A stretch of DNA of 64,000 nucleotides from Sphingopyxis sp. 113P3 (lineage in GTDB: Bacteria; Pseudomonadota; Alphaproteobacteria; Sphingomonadales; Sphingomonadaceae), in NCBI RefSeq assembly GCF_001278035.1, contig NZ_CP009452.1, forward strand, positions 3,133,501 to 3,197,500, given 5' to 3'. Below the pieces are notes generated by a model, which was not told the origin of the DNA, ran no database searches, and was given only the letters and a program-made list of their open reading frames with translations. Positions 28,301 through 41,021 of the stretch are shown piece by piece. Both the position numbers and the translations under genes were made by a program. Within the stretch, counting starts at the first letter, position 1; every line of letters begins with the position of its first letter.

Positions 28301-28505
28301 CGCCGCGAGCGCGCAGTTCGGCCTCGGCGCGCTCCCAGGCGTTGGCGGCGCTGCTTCCTACGACGCTCGCCACCTCGGCGCGCCGCATGCCGTCGGTCCA
28401 GGACAGGAACAGCACGAAGCGTCGGGCGCCCCGGGTGATCACCGCGGGGAGATCGGGACGCGCGGCGCGCAGCGACGCGAAGCGGGAGGCGAGGTCGGGA
28501 CTCAT
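25359..28505 (-). CDS. MurF-type ligase fused to a long N-terminal helical domain
   Basis: Protein of 1048 residues. From about residue 590 it is a complete MurF-like ligase: N-terminal cap ('RPADMVAVRFAEGEVG'), ATP P-loop 'TGSAGKTTAVAM' near residue 672, central 'PAHLEYHRNL' with the 'ARKS' lysine region, 'IDEAYNANPGSMAAA' near 900, 'LGEMRELGPEA' and 'LLLKGSHGS'. Residues 1-590 are not part of any Mur ligase I know. Their central part (about 190-540) has repeated helical units with 'RFHYGWHPCFDRPIGTYNNL' and 'YYDGEAAFALMRLYGLTREA', resembling an alpha/alpha toroid (inference). The gene overlaps HlyD by 4 bases (ATGA) and the MarR gene by 8, so it is built into a secretion operon rather than a cell-wall cluster. 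Substrate unknown. Confidence 0.8.
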   Translation of the reverse strand: MSPDLASRFASLRAARPDLPAVITRGARRFVLFLSWTDGMRRAEVASVVGSSAANAWERAEAELRARGAEGCWLRADWADAAERTTWGELRDRLARIKRNYVRVGIALDAEFDHAFLETELNANAMLYGGPGQPSACLNERNFRLYAAKRHGLKTLSFADERAVWLFTTKGLFAGDDGTVHPLGGAGLDAGRRMLSRLGPDELWQLVNDGSRYLASQVQADGRFHYGWHPCFDRPIGTYNNLRHASSLYAMLEAWEVTRDADLGAAIDRALACLTRDLIRAIDLPGGERAAFLVEANDEIKLGGNAVAIIALVKHRHLTGDARHAALLNALGAGILHMQDAATGCFDHVLTYPQLALKERFRTIYYDGEAAFALMRLYGLTREARWLAAVEHAFGHFIRARHWTAHDHWLGYCVNELTMHRPKDAWFRFGLDNIRDHLGFVEERITTFPTLLELMMAAEKMIDRLRADPAREPMLEGLDIARFYRALHHRAAYLLNGHFWPELAMFFAAPRKMAGSFFIRHHAFRVRIDDVEHYLSGLIAYRNYLLECEARGGFAHETPSLAPRAQRWTAADVARATGGRWAAPPPPAWSASGLCIAPVTMRPADMVAVRFAEGEVGIARGRLAQLAHPPAACLVGPAGAEMDLGTSRLAVDDLNRAILALGEYARRQMRGKVLAVTGSAGKTTAVAMLGHALAAYGPVGQTRHNANLPHGIAWNLASIPWDTPHIVLELAIGRMARNTRLARPDIALFTNILPAHLEYHRNLATVAARKSVIFAGMQPGGVTVLNREMAEWSRVHMAARERGLDILHYGISRGCDFRLLDQDPVSGRVFAEIDGRKVDYVLGAPGRHMALNSLAVLAAVASAGHELDAAMASLAHFRPLDGRGASKQLRLGARRITLIDEAYNANPGSMAAALSLLAQARGSGRKIAVLGEMRELGPEAAAYHRALAPLVVASGVDRVHAVGPLYADFWHAIPAERRGFRVDAPEALKADLLSDLDDGDLLLLKGSHGSLIYELVDWLKQLAAAQAGGAGARSAPETGAKMAGGADA

Positions 28506-29689
28506 CGCTCGCGCAGCGCCTCGCGCGCGCGGTTGAGCGGCTTCAGCAGATATTGCAGGACCGTCTTCTCGCCCGTGTGGATATCGACGGTCGCGATCAT
28601 GCCGGGCACGATGGGGAAGCGTCGGCCTTCCTTGTTTCGAAGGGCATCGGTCTTGGTGCGCACAAAAACCCGATAGTAGAAAATGTCGGGTTTCACCTCG
28701 TCTCGAATAGTGTCGGGCGAGATGGTCGTGACCGTTCCCTCGAGTCCGCCGTATATCGAATAGTCGTAAGCTGTAATTTTGACCGTCGCTCGCTGTCCGG
28801 GGTGAATAAAAGCGATGTCGCGCGGCGACATGCGCGCCTCGATCATCAGCTGATCATCGAGCGGAATGATTTCCATCAGTCGGCCGTTGGGCGGCACGAC
28901 GCCGCCCACGGTCGACACTTCGATGCTCTTGACGATGCCGCGCACCGGCGAGCGAAGGGTGAGCCGCTTCAGCGTATCCGAACGACCGCGGACTACCGGC
29001 GCCAGCGCCTTGACCTCTTCATCGGCGCGCGCAAGATCCTGCCGCGCCTCGACGATATATTGCGAGCGCAGATCGGCCTTCTTTAGCTCGAGGTCGGCGC
29101 GCTGCCGCTTGAGACGCAGGACCTCGACATTGCTCGCCGCACCAACTTCAATCAGCGATTCCCCGATCGCGAGTTCCTTGCTGATCAGCGCGAGCGATTC
29201 CTCGATCAGGCTTGTCGAACTCGCAAGGCTGCGACGCCGGGCCTCGAACAGTCGGGTTTCCTCCGCCTTGAGGTCAGGAAAGTCGTCGAGCTCGGCGGGA
29301 AAAACGAGTGGGGTCTGGTTGACCTCGGCGCGCAGCCGCGCGGACGCGGCGAGCGCGGCGCGATATTTGGCGGCGCTCTCCTCGACGGTCGAACCGGCCT
29401 GGGTAGGATCGAGTTGAGCCAAGATCTGGCCGGGCTCGACGATGCTGTCCTGCCGCACCAAGAGCTTTTCCAGGATTCCGCCTTCGAGCGACTGAACCAC
29501 CTGTTCGTGCGAACTCGGGACCACCCGTCCGCTGCCCGTCGCCACCTCGTCGAGCTCGGCAAGCCACGCCCAGAGAATGCCGGCGGCAAAGAGTGCCGCT
29601 AACAGCCACACGAGCCGCGCCACGGCGAGGAGGCGGCGACTGGCGGCGTCGCCCGCCATCGCCGGATCAAGGGTCGCCGCCGCCGTCAT
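28502..29689 (-). CDS. Type I secretion periplasmic adaptor (HlyD family)
   Basis: Membrane-fusion protein of 395 residues linking the ABC exporter to the outer-membrane channel. One N-terminal membrane helix (about residues 22-45) is followed by a lipoyl-like half-motif ('SHEQVVQSLEGGILEKLLV'), a long coiled-coil hairpin (about 100-240) and the C-terminal barrel ('MSPRDIAFIHPGQRATVKI'). It ends with 'VDIHTGEKTVLQYLLKPLNR', typical of HlyD/LapC adaptors. It overlaps both neighbours by ATGA, giving tight coupling with the ABC gene and the Mur-ligase fusion. Confidence 0.93.
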   Translation of the reverse strand: MTAAATLDPAMAGDAASRRLLAVARLVWLLAALFAAGILWAWLAELDEVATGSGRVVPSSHEQVVQSLEGGILEKLLVRQDSIVEPGQILAQLDPTQAGSTVEESAAKYRAALAASARLRAEVNQTPLVFPAELDDFPDLKAEETRLFEARRRSLASSTSLIEESLALISKELAIGESLIEVGAASNVEVLRLKRQRADLELKKADLRSQYIVEARQDLARADEEVKALAPVVRGRSDTLKRLTLRSPVRGIVKSIEVSTVGGVVPPNGRLMEIIPLDDQLMIEARMSPRDIAFIHPGQRATVKITAYDYSIYGGLEGTVTTISPDTIRDEVKPDIFYYRVFVRTKTDALRNKEGRRFPIVPGMIATVDIHTGEKTVLQYLLKPLNRAREALRER

Positions 29690-31830
29690 GCTGCCCGCCC
29701 CTTCGCCTTCATGATCCGCAGCGCGGCATTCTTCGGCTCGTCGAGCGCCACGCGGCCATTGTGGACAACAATGATCCGGTCAACGAGGTCGAGAACGCGC
29801 ATCCGGTGGGTCGCCACGATCACCGTCCGGTCGCGGCTCCACGCCCCGAAGCGTTCGATGAAGAGACGCTCCGCCGCCTCGTCCATCGAGGCGGTCGGTT
29901 CATCGAGCAGCAGGACACGCGGCTCACGGATAAGAAGCCGCGCAAGCAGCAGCGCCTGGATCTGGCCGCCGGATAGGCCGCCTCCTCCTTCCAATATCAT
30001 CTGTTCGAGCCCCGCGCGCGACTGCCCAATGAAGGCGTCGGCCCCGACAATTGCAAGCGCGCGCAAGATATCTTCGCTCGTCGCCTGTGGACGTCCCAGC
30101 GTCAGATTATCGCGGATCGTCCCGTGAAAGAGCCGGCTGCCCTGACTGAGCAGCCCGACGTCGCGCCGGACATCCGCGGGGTCGATCTGGTGAAGTCCGA
30201 GGCCGTCGAGCAGCACCTCGCCCGAAACCGGATGCAAGAGCCCGGAGCAGCCCTGGAGCAGAGTGGACTTGCCCGCGCCGTTACGGCCGAGGACCGCGAC
30301 CTTCTCGCCTTCGCCGATATGGAGGTCGGCGACCGACAGTGCCGGCGGGGTATTGGAGTCGCCGTAACGGAACACCGCCGCGCGCAGTGTGAGATTCCCC
30401 GCGATGGTCGGAGCTTCGATGCGATGGGCGTCGTCGGGATGATCGACAGGCAGCGCCATAATCTGATCGAGGCTTTTGATGGCGACTTTCGCCTGCTGGA
30501 GGCGGTTCAGGATCTGGCTGAGGTGCGAGATCGGCGCGATCATGCGCGAACCGAGGATCGACGCTGCGACGAGAACGCCGGTGGTGATATCGCCCGCCAT
30601 GACGAGGGGCGCACCCACGAAGATCGTCGCCGCATAAACCCCGTTCTGCACATTGTGCGTCCAGACGGTCAGGCTGTTAGTCAACCCGCGAAGCTTGAGC
30701 TGTGCCTCGGCGGCGACCGCATTATAATGATTCCATTGCTGCTGGAAGCGGGCCTCGGCCTGCAGCACCTTGATATCCTCGAGCCCCTGCACGGCCTCGA
30801 CCAGCATCGCGTTGCGGAGCGAGGATTCGCGCATCGCTTCGTTCGCATAGGCGCGCAGCCGGCGCTGGGCGACGAGCCCGGGGAGCACCAGGAAGATGAG
30901 AGCGGTGAGCGGGACGAGCGCGAGCGGTCCAGCGATCGACCAGAGCAACGCGAGGAAGAGGAGAAAAAAGGGAATGTCGGCGATCGCCGCTACCGTCGTT
31001 GAGGTGAGCAGTTCGCGAACCTGTTCAAGGTCGCGCAGCTGGGCGATGAAGGCGCCCGTCGATGACGGCCGGTCGCCGTTGCGCACGCGCAGCGCGTGGC
31101 CGAACACCTGGTCGGACATGCGCAGGTCCGCCCGCTTTCCGAGAATGTCGATGATCCGCATGCGCAGGCGCCGGAACAGGAAATCGAAGCCGATCGCGAG
31201 CAGCACGCCGCCAAAGAGAATATAGAGCGTCGGGAAGGATTGAGCCGGGATCACCCGGTCATAGACCTGCATCGAGAAGAGGACGCCGGCGAGCGCCAGC
31301 GTGTTGGCGATGAAGGACGCGACAAGAATATGCGGATAGGCGCGCGCATCCTGGAAGATGATGCGGCGAAGCCAATGCTCCTCGAACGGGCGGATATAAG
31401 TATCGACGCGGGCATCGCGCACCCCGCGTGCGGGGCGCGCGATCACGCACCGCTGGGCGGAGGCGAGCAAGGCGGCGCCATCGATGCTATTCGCCAACTC
31501 CGCTTCGCCGACGAGCGTGAGGCTCGCACGGCCCGCGGCATCGATCGCGGTCACCACGCCGAGCCCGCCCCCGACGAATTGCACGATCACCGGCAGACGT
31601 TCCGGCGTCAGCTTTGTCTCGCCAGGGTCCTCAATGGCGAGGCGAAGCCCGGCGCTGCCCGCCATTTGGCAGATCCGATCAACCTCCTCGGCCTCCTCGT
31701 GCCAGAGAGCGATGCGCCTGCTGTGCTCGCCGGGTTCGGGCAACCGGTAGTGGCGAGCAATCATCCGGAAGGCCTCAATCCACTGCTCGGCGTCAAAGCT
31801 CCGGCCGGCAAGAGCGATGGTCGCGGTCAC
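29686..31830 (-). CDS. Type I secretion ABC transporter with degenerate C39-like domain (LapB-type)
   Basis: Inner-membrane exporter of 714 residues. An N-terminal peptidase-C39-like domain (about 1-125) lacks the catalytic Cys, so it is a substrate-docking domain rather than a protease. Six membrane helices follow (about 150-430), then the ATPase with Walker A 'LGRNGAGKST' near 515, signature 'LSGGQIQALLLARLL' near 620 and Walker B 'RVLLLDEPTASMDEA'. The start is taken as GTG at 31830, overlapping the TolC stop (GTGA). A longer frame to 31920 lies within tolC. Its likely cargo is the Asp-Ala repeat protein encoded upstream in the same run. Confidence 0.93.
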   Translation of the reverse strand: MTATIALAGRSFDAEQWIEAFRMIARHYRLPEPGEHSRRIALWHEEAEEVDRICQMAGSAGLRLAIEDPGETKLTPERLPVIVQFVGGGLGVVTAIDAAGRASLTLVGEAELANSIDGAALLASAQRCVIARPARGVRDARVDTYIRPFEEHWLRRIIFQDARAYPHILVASFIANTLALAGVLFSMQVYDRVIPAQSFPTLYILFGGVLLAIGFDFLFRRLRMRIIDILGKRADLRMSDQVFGHALRVRNGDRPSSTGAFIAQLRDLEQVRELLTSTTVAAIADIPFFLLFLALLWSIAGPLALVPLTALIFLVLPGLVAQRRLRAYANEAMRESSLRNAMLVEAVQGLEDIKVLQAEARFQQQWNHYNAVAAEAQLKLRGLTNSLTVWTHNVQNGVYAATIFVGAPLVMAGDITTGVLVAASILGSRMIAPISHLSQILNRLQQAKVAIKSLDQIMALPVDHPDDAHRIEAPTIAGNLTLRAAVFRYGDSNTPPALSVADLHIGEGEKVAVLGRNGAGKSTLLQGCSGLLHPVSGEVLLDGLGLHQIDPADVRRDVGLLSQGSRLFHGTIRDNLTLGRPQATSEDILRALAIVGADAFIGQSRAGLEQMILEGGGGLSGGQIQALLLARLLIREPRVLLLDEPTASMDEAAERLFIERFGAWSRDRTVIVATHRMRVLDLVDRIIVVHNGRVALDEPKNAALRIMKAKGRAA

Positions 31831-33146
31831 AGCGTCACCCCGCGCACCGTGGCTCCGCTCAGTCCAAAAATATCGCGCTGCACGCCTGTGTAGAACAGGC
31901 ATTCGGACTCGAGCCGCCACTTGTCGTAGCGGCTGTTGACCAGATCGAAGCGGATCTGGTGGAGTTCCTGCTCGGCGTTCAGCAGGTCAACGAGGGTGCG
32001 CGTTCCCATGTCGAGATACTGGAGTCGGTAGAGACGCCCCGTCTCAGCCATGCTAGCCTGGCGCGCGGCAAGCGTCTCAAGAACGCGCTCGAGAGCATCG
32101 ACCTGCTCGCGAGCTTCGACGAGCTGGCGATTCACCTCGTTACGGACCCCTGCCTCGGCCGCCTCTGCCGCTCTGAGCGCATGCGCCGCGCCGCGGGTTC
32201 GGGCGCCACGCGCGCCGCCGCTGTATAGTGCGCTCGTTACATTGATTCCGACATTATAGTCGGCGCGGCGCGAGAAGGGATCGTGAACATCGGCGCCGCC
32301 GCCGGCGCTCAATGATATCGTTGGCAGGCCTTCGGCCCGGGCGCGTGCGAGGTCGGCGAGCGCCTCATCGCGTTGCGCGCGGGCCCGCAGGACCGCGGGA
32401 ACGCGTGTCCAGTCGGGTTCTCCCCCGGTGCAAGCACCCTCGAGTTGGCGCGGCGCGCCCACCGCGATGCCTGGCGCGTCGGTGCGACCCGTCAGAAAGG
32501 CGAGATTGCCGCTCCATCGTCGCTGCTCGGCCTCGATCTCCTGGAGCGTGACCTCGGCGGCCTCGACGCGCGCCTTCGCCTGAAGCGCGTCGGACCGAGT
32601 ACTCGCACCGCCCCGATAGCGATGATCCACCAGCTCGTTGATGCCGCGGATGCTTGCGAGCTGATCGAGCGCGACCTGCCGCAACGCCGCGCCTCGCTGG
32701 ATTTCGATCACCGCCCGGCTAGTGTCGCGGATGAGCGTGTCGATCGCAAGGAGCATCTCGGCCTGCCCGACCCGTGTGCCGGCACGGGCCGCGGCGACCG
32801 AACCCGAAACCTTTCCGAAATCGAACAGCATTTGCGAGACAGATAAGTTGGCGCGCGGCCGCCAGCGACTGCGCGAAAGATTGTCATAGGTCGAACCGAA
32901 GCCCGCGCTGATCTGCGGATGATAGCCTGCCTTCGCAATTGTGATCTGTTCGGCGCGCGCGCGCAACTCGTCCGCCGATTCCACGATCGAGGGGTGCCAG
33001 TTCACCGCCTCGCGGACCGCCTCCTCCCATTTCCATTGATTGGCCGCTGCGCTCGCCCCGAAGAGAAAGGGCGCCGCGAGTGCCAATAAGCATTTTCCAA
33101 ATGAGCGAACACAAGATCCGCGCTTCCACCCTAGCTGACCCGGCAT
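31827..33146 (-). CDS. TolC-like outer-membrane channel of type I secretion
   Basis: Outer-membrane efflux protein of about 439 residues. A signal peptide (hydrophobic 'CLLALAAPFLFGASAAA', cleavage before NQWKW) is followed by two OEP repeats with long helical hairpins ('AKAGYHPQISAGFGSTYDNL' and 'ARAEGLPTISLSAGGGADVH'). The ATG at 33146 follows GAGGG at short spacing. A GTG at 33185 in the same frame has a better-spaced GGAG, so the start could be 13 codons longer. It lies 81 bases after the adhesin stop and overlaps the ABC gene by four bases. Confidence 0.9.
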   Translation of the reverse strand: MPGQLGWKRGSCVRSFGKCLLALAAPFLFGASAAANQWKWEEAVREAVNWHPSIVESADELRARAEQITIAKAGYHPQISAGFGSTYDNLSRSRWRPRANLSVSQMLFDFGKVSGSVAAARAGTRVGQAEMLLAIDTLIRDTSRAVIEIQRGAALRQVALDQLASIRGINELVDHRYRGGASTRSDALQAKARVEAAEVTLQEIEAEQRRWSGNLAFLTGRTDAPGIAVGAPRQLEGACTGGEPDWTRVPAVLRARAQRDEALADLARARAEGLPTISLSAGGGADVHDPFSRRADYNVGINVTSALYSGGARGARTRGAAHALRAAEAAEAGVRNEVNRQLVEAREQVDALERVLETLAARQASMAETGRLYRLQYLDMGTRTLVDLLNAEQELHQIRFDLVNSRYDKWRLESECLFYTGVQRDIFGLSGATVRGVTL

Positions 33147-33227
33147 CCATCCCTCGAGTTCATCACAATCATGAGGGCGCTGCACCAGAAGTCTCCGGCG
33201 CAGCGCCCGTGGGGGATGTTCGAAAGA

Positions 33228-37391
<4,164 letters not shown>

Positions 37392-37870
37392 CGCAATAGT
37401 CTCCCCATTGATAAGTAAATCGCGCCCTCGGGAGGAGCCATATTCACGCTCCCCCGTTCCCGGAGTCAGTACCTCCGAGCATCATTCAAATAATTGTTTG
37501 TATTGGGACGATATGACCTCCGGATCGATCTCACAACAATGACTTGGAGATCATTCCGTTCGCGGAACAGATTCCTGGATACTCGCTCTGGCGAGGAATC
37601 CTCATCCTGTGGGGCATGCGGCGATCGGCCTTGGAGCCGGCGCTCCGCGCTTTAGCGCCGTTTGCAGGCGCGATCGACGCGACAATCCGGCCAAACACTC
37701 TCCGGCCTCCGCGCGTTATATCCCTATAACATACTGGAAATAAGATAGGAAACGGCGGTGCATTGCAGTATGCGCAGGCCGACCAGCTTCGATCCCGACC
37801 CCTCAGGGGCTCGCACTCGTTTTTTGTCTTTGCTTCACGAATGCCGAATTCGATTTGACGGGAGCCTAAA
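37392..37870 (+). other. Intergenic region between the adhesin and the second MarR-like gene
   Basis: 479 bases containing the divergent promoters. No gene is credible. A 14-base imperfect palindrome (CAAATAATTGTTTG, 37487-37500) lies about 100 bases upstream of the adhesin start. A perfect GTTATA-4-TATAAC repeat lies nearer the MarR-like gene. The region is visibly more AT-rich than its surroundings at 37480-37560 and 37715-37750. Confidence 0.55.
37715..37730. promoter_or_regulatory. Candidate operator, inverted repeat GTTATA-TCCC-TATAAC
   Basis: Perfect 6-bp arms with a 4-base spacer, 140 bases upstream of the second MarR-like start. Size and symmetry would suit a dimeric winged-helix protein. 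Binding is not proven, and part of the site could also serve as a -10 element. Confidence 0.35.
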
Positions 37871-38266
37871 TTGCCTGAATGGATTGGTTTCGCCGCCCCA
37901 ACGCCCGGCCGGCCGGCTAGTTCGAGACACACCCCCAAAACCCGAGCCGGTTTTGCTCGTGATTTGATCCACACACGCCGATTGCGCGATCATTTTATCC
38001 CACCCGATATCCTCGCCGATCCAGCTTGGGACATGTTGCTGGAGCTCTATGCGTCCCATTATGAAAGACAAACGGTGACCGTATCGAGTCTCAGCCTGGC
38101 GAGCGCGGTGCCGACGACTACGGCGTTGCGCTGGATTGGGGTCTTGAGCGATCGCGGTCTTTGCGATCGACTCCGGGATACCGAGGACGGACGGCGAACG
38201 ATCGTCCAGCTCAGTGAGCGGGCGCGGGCTCAACTCGATGCTTATTTCGATTGCCTAATCCGGTAG
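37871..38266 (+). CDS. MarR-like winged-helix regulator 2
   Basis: A 131-residue protein. Winged-helix core 'DPAWDMLLELYASHYERQTV', recognition region 'SAVPTTTALRWIGVLSDRGL' and wing 'DTEDGRRTIVQLSERARAQL'. The start is TTG at 37871, with GGGAG eight bases ahead; no ATG in this frame would retain the N-terminus. It is related to the regulator at 24818-25366 by the shared 'AWDM.LEL..SH' core and lies head-to-head with the adhesin gene. An IS5-type element begins 55 bases past its stop. Probable local regulator of the adhesin (inference). Confidence 0.72.
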   Translation: MPEWIGFAAPTPGRPASSRHTPKTRAGFARDLIHTRRLRDHFIPPDILADPAWDMLLELYASHYERQTVTVSSLSLASAVPTTTALRWIGVLSDRGLCDRLRDTEDGRRTIVQLSERARAQLDAYFDCLIR

Positions 38267-38318
38267 GAAAATTCTGGCGATGGCCCCCGCGCGACATATG
38301 ATACCGGAATTCCGTATT

Positions 38319-39088
38319 CTAGGCCGTGGACTCATAAGCGTTGATCCAGAGGCGTGCTGAGAAGAGCTTGATGGCGGCGAGGAAGTTGTCGGCTCGCTTG
38401 TCGTATCGGGTGGCCAAGCCTCTGGCGTGTTTGAGTTTTCCGAAGAAGCGTTCGATCAGGTTGCGATATCGGTAGAGGAAGGTGCTGAACACAAAGCCCT
38501 GCCTGCGATTGCGCTTGGCGGGAATGTTGGCGAAGCCGCCTTGTGCTGTGATCCGCGCGCGGATGGCGTCGCTGTCATAGGCCTTGTCGGCGAGGAAGGT
38601 GCTGCCTTCCGGCACGGCGCCGAGCAGCGGATCAGCTTGTTTGCAATCGCTCGCCTGTCCTTCGGACAAGTGCAGCTGGATCGGCAGGCCTCGTCCATCA
38701 ACCAGTGCGTGGATCTTGGTCGTCAAACCGCCGCGGGAACGTCCCATGCAGCGATTTGGGTCCCCCTTTTTAAGGTCGCACCGTGCTGGTGGACCCGGAT
38801 GGAGGAACTGTCGATCATCACCAACTCGCCGTCGAAGGCATGGGAAACTGCCGTCAGCAGCCGATCCCACACACCGGCTTTGCGCCAGCGCACGAAGCGA
38901 TTGTAGCAGGTGGTGTGTGGACCATAGCGTTCCGGAATATCCGCCCAGGGGCTGCCTGTGCGGAACCGCCACAATATCCCGTTGATCACCCGGCGATCAT
39001 CCACACGTGGCACGCCCCGCGGCTTGTTCGGAAGCAGCGGCTCGATCACAGACCATTCGAAATCTGTCAGCTCAAAACGGCGACGCAT
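38319..39088 (-). CDS. IS5-family (IS427 group) transposase in two frames
   Basis: The first frame (39088 to 38723) carries 'RRRFELTDFEWSVIEPLLPN' and the first DDE aspartate in 'VMIDSSSIRVHQHG'. The second (to 38319) carries 'GRSRGGLTTKIHALVD', the second Asp region 'FLADKAYDSDAIR' and the Glu in 'YRNLIERFFGKLKHARGLAT'. They overlap at an A5G5 run in 'TTAAAAAGGGGG', where a -1 shift joins ...ATLK to KGDPNR..., the usual arrangement in this group. The stop TAG (38321-38319) lies outside the element: T and A come from the duplicated target and G from host DNA. Confidence 0.88.
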
Positions 39089-39161
39089 CTCCAAGACTCC
39101 TTTCCCGAGCCTTGAATCAATCACTGCCGCCTCGCGCAACTCAGTTTATGAGTTTACCGCC
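38322..39161 (-). mobile_element. IS5 family element, IS427 group, 840 bp
   Basis: Terminal inverted repeats of 16 bp (GGCCGTGGACTCATAA at 38322-38337; GGCGGTAAACTCATAA read from 39161) match at 13 positions. A TA target duplication flanks the element at 38320-38321 and 39162-39163. The 270 bases between it and the next element hold no gene I can recognise. Confidence 0.88.
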
Positions 39162-39434
39162 TAATAACGGGAATCAGGAAATTCGTTCGACATCGAGAAA
39201 AATCCCGTACGGAAGTAAGTTTTGTGAAGTCCCTAGATACGCAATGCGCGCCAAAGAATGGGAGAAGGACTGGCGATTGGGTAGCTCCTTTGCTCCGTTC
39301 GGTTCGATGGCCATCATATCTGGGAACCCAGGAATGAGAGGAAGGCGGAGCAGGATCGGCGCGCGAGGTCAGACCCTAAGGCAATCATAATGGTGTCACG
39401 TGACCGAACCGCGCATAAGCGGGCGGCATTCGGA

Positions 39435-40739
39435 GGCTCTTCCTCGTGAACGGGGGATGAGGGAAATTGGGTTAGACTTGTCATAGGAAGGACAAGTCTG
39501 ATGAAGAAGAAGGCTGATCAGGGAATCGACGGCATATTAGGGCTGTCGGATGTTGAGATTGTCCGTGTCGAGCGGCGACGCGACATTCGTGTGTGGGCGC
39601 GGCCAACGAAGCGGCCTGTTTGCCTTTATTGCGGCCACGGGGGGCTGCGGATCAAGGCGACTTATGAGCGCGAGCTCAAGCACACGCGTCAAGGCAACCA
39701 GATCCTGATCGTGCACCTTGCGGTGCCCAAATATCATTGTGCCGGTTGCGGCCGCTATTTCCGTCATCGCTTTTCGGGCATCCGTCCGCGCTATCGCGCG
39801 ACGGAGACGTACCGTCTTGAGGTCTTCGACGGTCACCACGGAGGCATCAGCCAAAGCCAGTTGACGAGCACCCATGCGATCGGCAGCGCAACCATCGAGC
39901 GCTGGTATCATCATTTCATCGAACAGCGCGTCTCGGAGCTGTCCGGTCGGCCCTGCCCGCAGGTCCTGGGGATCGACGAGCATTTTTTCTCGCGCAAGAG
40001 AGGCTATGCGACGACATTTGTCGATCTGAAGAATCACAAGGTCTACGATGTCGTCCCGGGACGCTCGGAAGACAGTTTACGAAGCTATTTGCGAAGGTTG
40101 CCAGGGCGCGACAAGGTCAAGGTCATCGTGATGGACCTGTCGGAAACCTATCGCGCAATCGCCCGCAAATATTTTCCGAACGCGAAGATCGTCGCCGATC
40201 GCTTCCATGTCATTCGGCTGCTCAACCAGCATTTCCTCGAAGGATGGAAGCGCTTCGATCCCGAGGGCCGAAAGAATCGCGGGCTGCTCAGTTTGATGCG
40301 GCGCCATCGATGGAAGCTAAGCGAAGAACAGCGCAAAAGGCTGGCCGTCTACCTGAAAGCCAATCCGGTGCTCGAAGCCCTCTACACTGCCAAGCAGGAC
40401 ATGGCCCTCCTGCTGACGCAAAAATCCCTCAATGCCAAAAAGGCCAGCCAGCTTATCCCCGACCTGCTCAGGCTGATCGATCAGTTCGCCGCCAGCCCCC
40501 TCAAGTCCCTCGCCGATACCCTGACCAGCTGGCTCGAGCCCGTCGCGCGCATGTGGCGCTTTTCCAGGAACAATGGAATCACCGAGGGCTTTCACACAAA
40601 GATGGAGATGATCTCGCGCCGCGCGTTCGGCTTCCGCAACTTTCACAACTACCGCTTGCGCGTGCTCGCTCTTTGCGGTTGGAATGGCGTCATCAATCGG
40701 GTCTGATCCACCCTCATCCCCCGTTCACGGGGAAGAGCC
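39435..40739 (+). mobile_element. ISL3 family element, 1305 bp
   Basis: Inverted repeats of 29 bp at 39435-39463 and 40711-40739 differ at one position. The element is flanked by the 8-base direct repeat CATTCGGA at 39427-39434 and 40740-40747, the duplication size known for ISL3. The near-perfect ends and intact transposase point to a recent insertion. Confidence 0.95.
39501..40706 (+). CDS. ISL3-family transposase
   Basis: A 401-residue DDE transposase. An N-terminal zinc ribbon ('CLYCGHGG' and 'CAGCGRYFRH') is followed by the catalytic core with Asp in 'VLGIDEHFFSRKRGY', Asp in 'VIVMDLSETYRAIA' and Glu in 'NNGITEGFHTKMEMISRRAF'. AGGAAGGAC precedes the ATG. Both ends of the element are intact, so it is probably active. 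Confidence 0.95.
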   Translation: MKKKADQGIDGILGLSDVEIVRVERRRDIRVWARPTKRPVCLYCGHGGLRIKATYERELKHTRQGNQILIVHLAVPKYHCAGCGRYFRHRFSGIRPRYRATETYRLEVFDGHHGGISQSQLTSTHAIGSATIERWYHHFIEQRVSELSGRPCPQVLGIDEHFFSRKRGYATTFVDLKNHKVYDVVPGRSEDSLRSYLRRLPGRDKVKVIVMDLSETYRAIARKYFPNAKIVADRFHVIRLLNQHFLEGWKRFDPEGRKNRGLLSLMRRHRWKLSEEQRKRLAVYLKANPVLEALYTAKQDMALLLTQKSLNAKKASQLIPDLLRLIDQFAASPLKSLADTLTSWLEPVARMWRFSRNNGITEGFHTKMEMISRRAFGFRNFHNYRLRVLALCGWNGVINRV

Positions 40740-40893
40740 CATTCGGACACCAGCGGTTCGCCTAGATTACGGTCCGGCGCACCTAATGAGCGCGACGATC
40801 CCGCTTATGACCTTTCCATTTCGCGTCCGTCACGCGACCCCGATATGGTGGAGACACCTTGGGAGCTTACGCCTGCCCCCGGGGACCTCCTGT

Positions 40894-40968
40894 TGGCTGG
40901 GGCGGCAGGATTCGAACCTGCGCATGGCGGTACCAAAAACCGCTGCCTTACCGCTTGGCTACGCCCCA
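40894..40968 (-). tRNA. tRNA-Gln (anticodon UUG)
   Basis: 75 bases that fold into a full cloverleaf on the minus strand: a 7-bp acceptor stem (TGGGGCG with CGCCCCA), an anticodon stem GCGGT/ACCGC with loop TTTTGGT, and a T arm GCAGG-TTCGAAT-CCTGC. The discriminator is G and CCA is encoded. The loop places TTG at the anticodon position. Confidence 0.96.
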
Positions 40969-41021
40969 ACTTCCGGTGCGAGCGCGTCTATAGCGGCTCG
41001 CCGTTGATTGGCAAGGCAGCG

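Noticed and set aside
25359..28505. Ordinary cell-wall MurF
   Set aside because: The extra 590 residues and the secretion-operon context do not fit the dcw cluster gene.
29686..31830. ABC transporter as a bacteriocin exporter with an active C39 protease
   Set aside because: The C39-like domain lacks the catalytic Cys, and the neighbours encode a giant adhesin rather than a double-glycine peptide.
39410..40809. 10-base inverted repeat CATAAGCGGG/CCCGCTTATG on both sides of the ISL3 element
   Set aside because: It lies outside the 8-base target duplication and is too short to define a second element.
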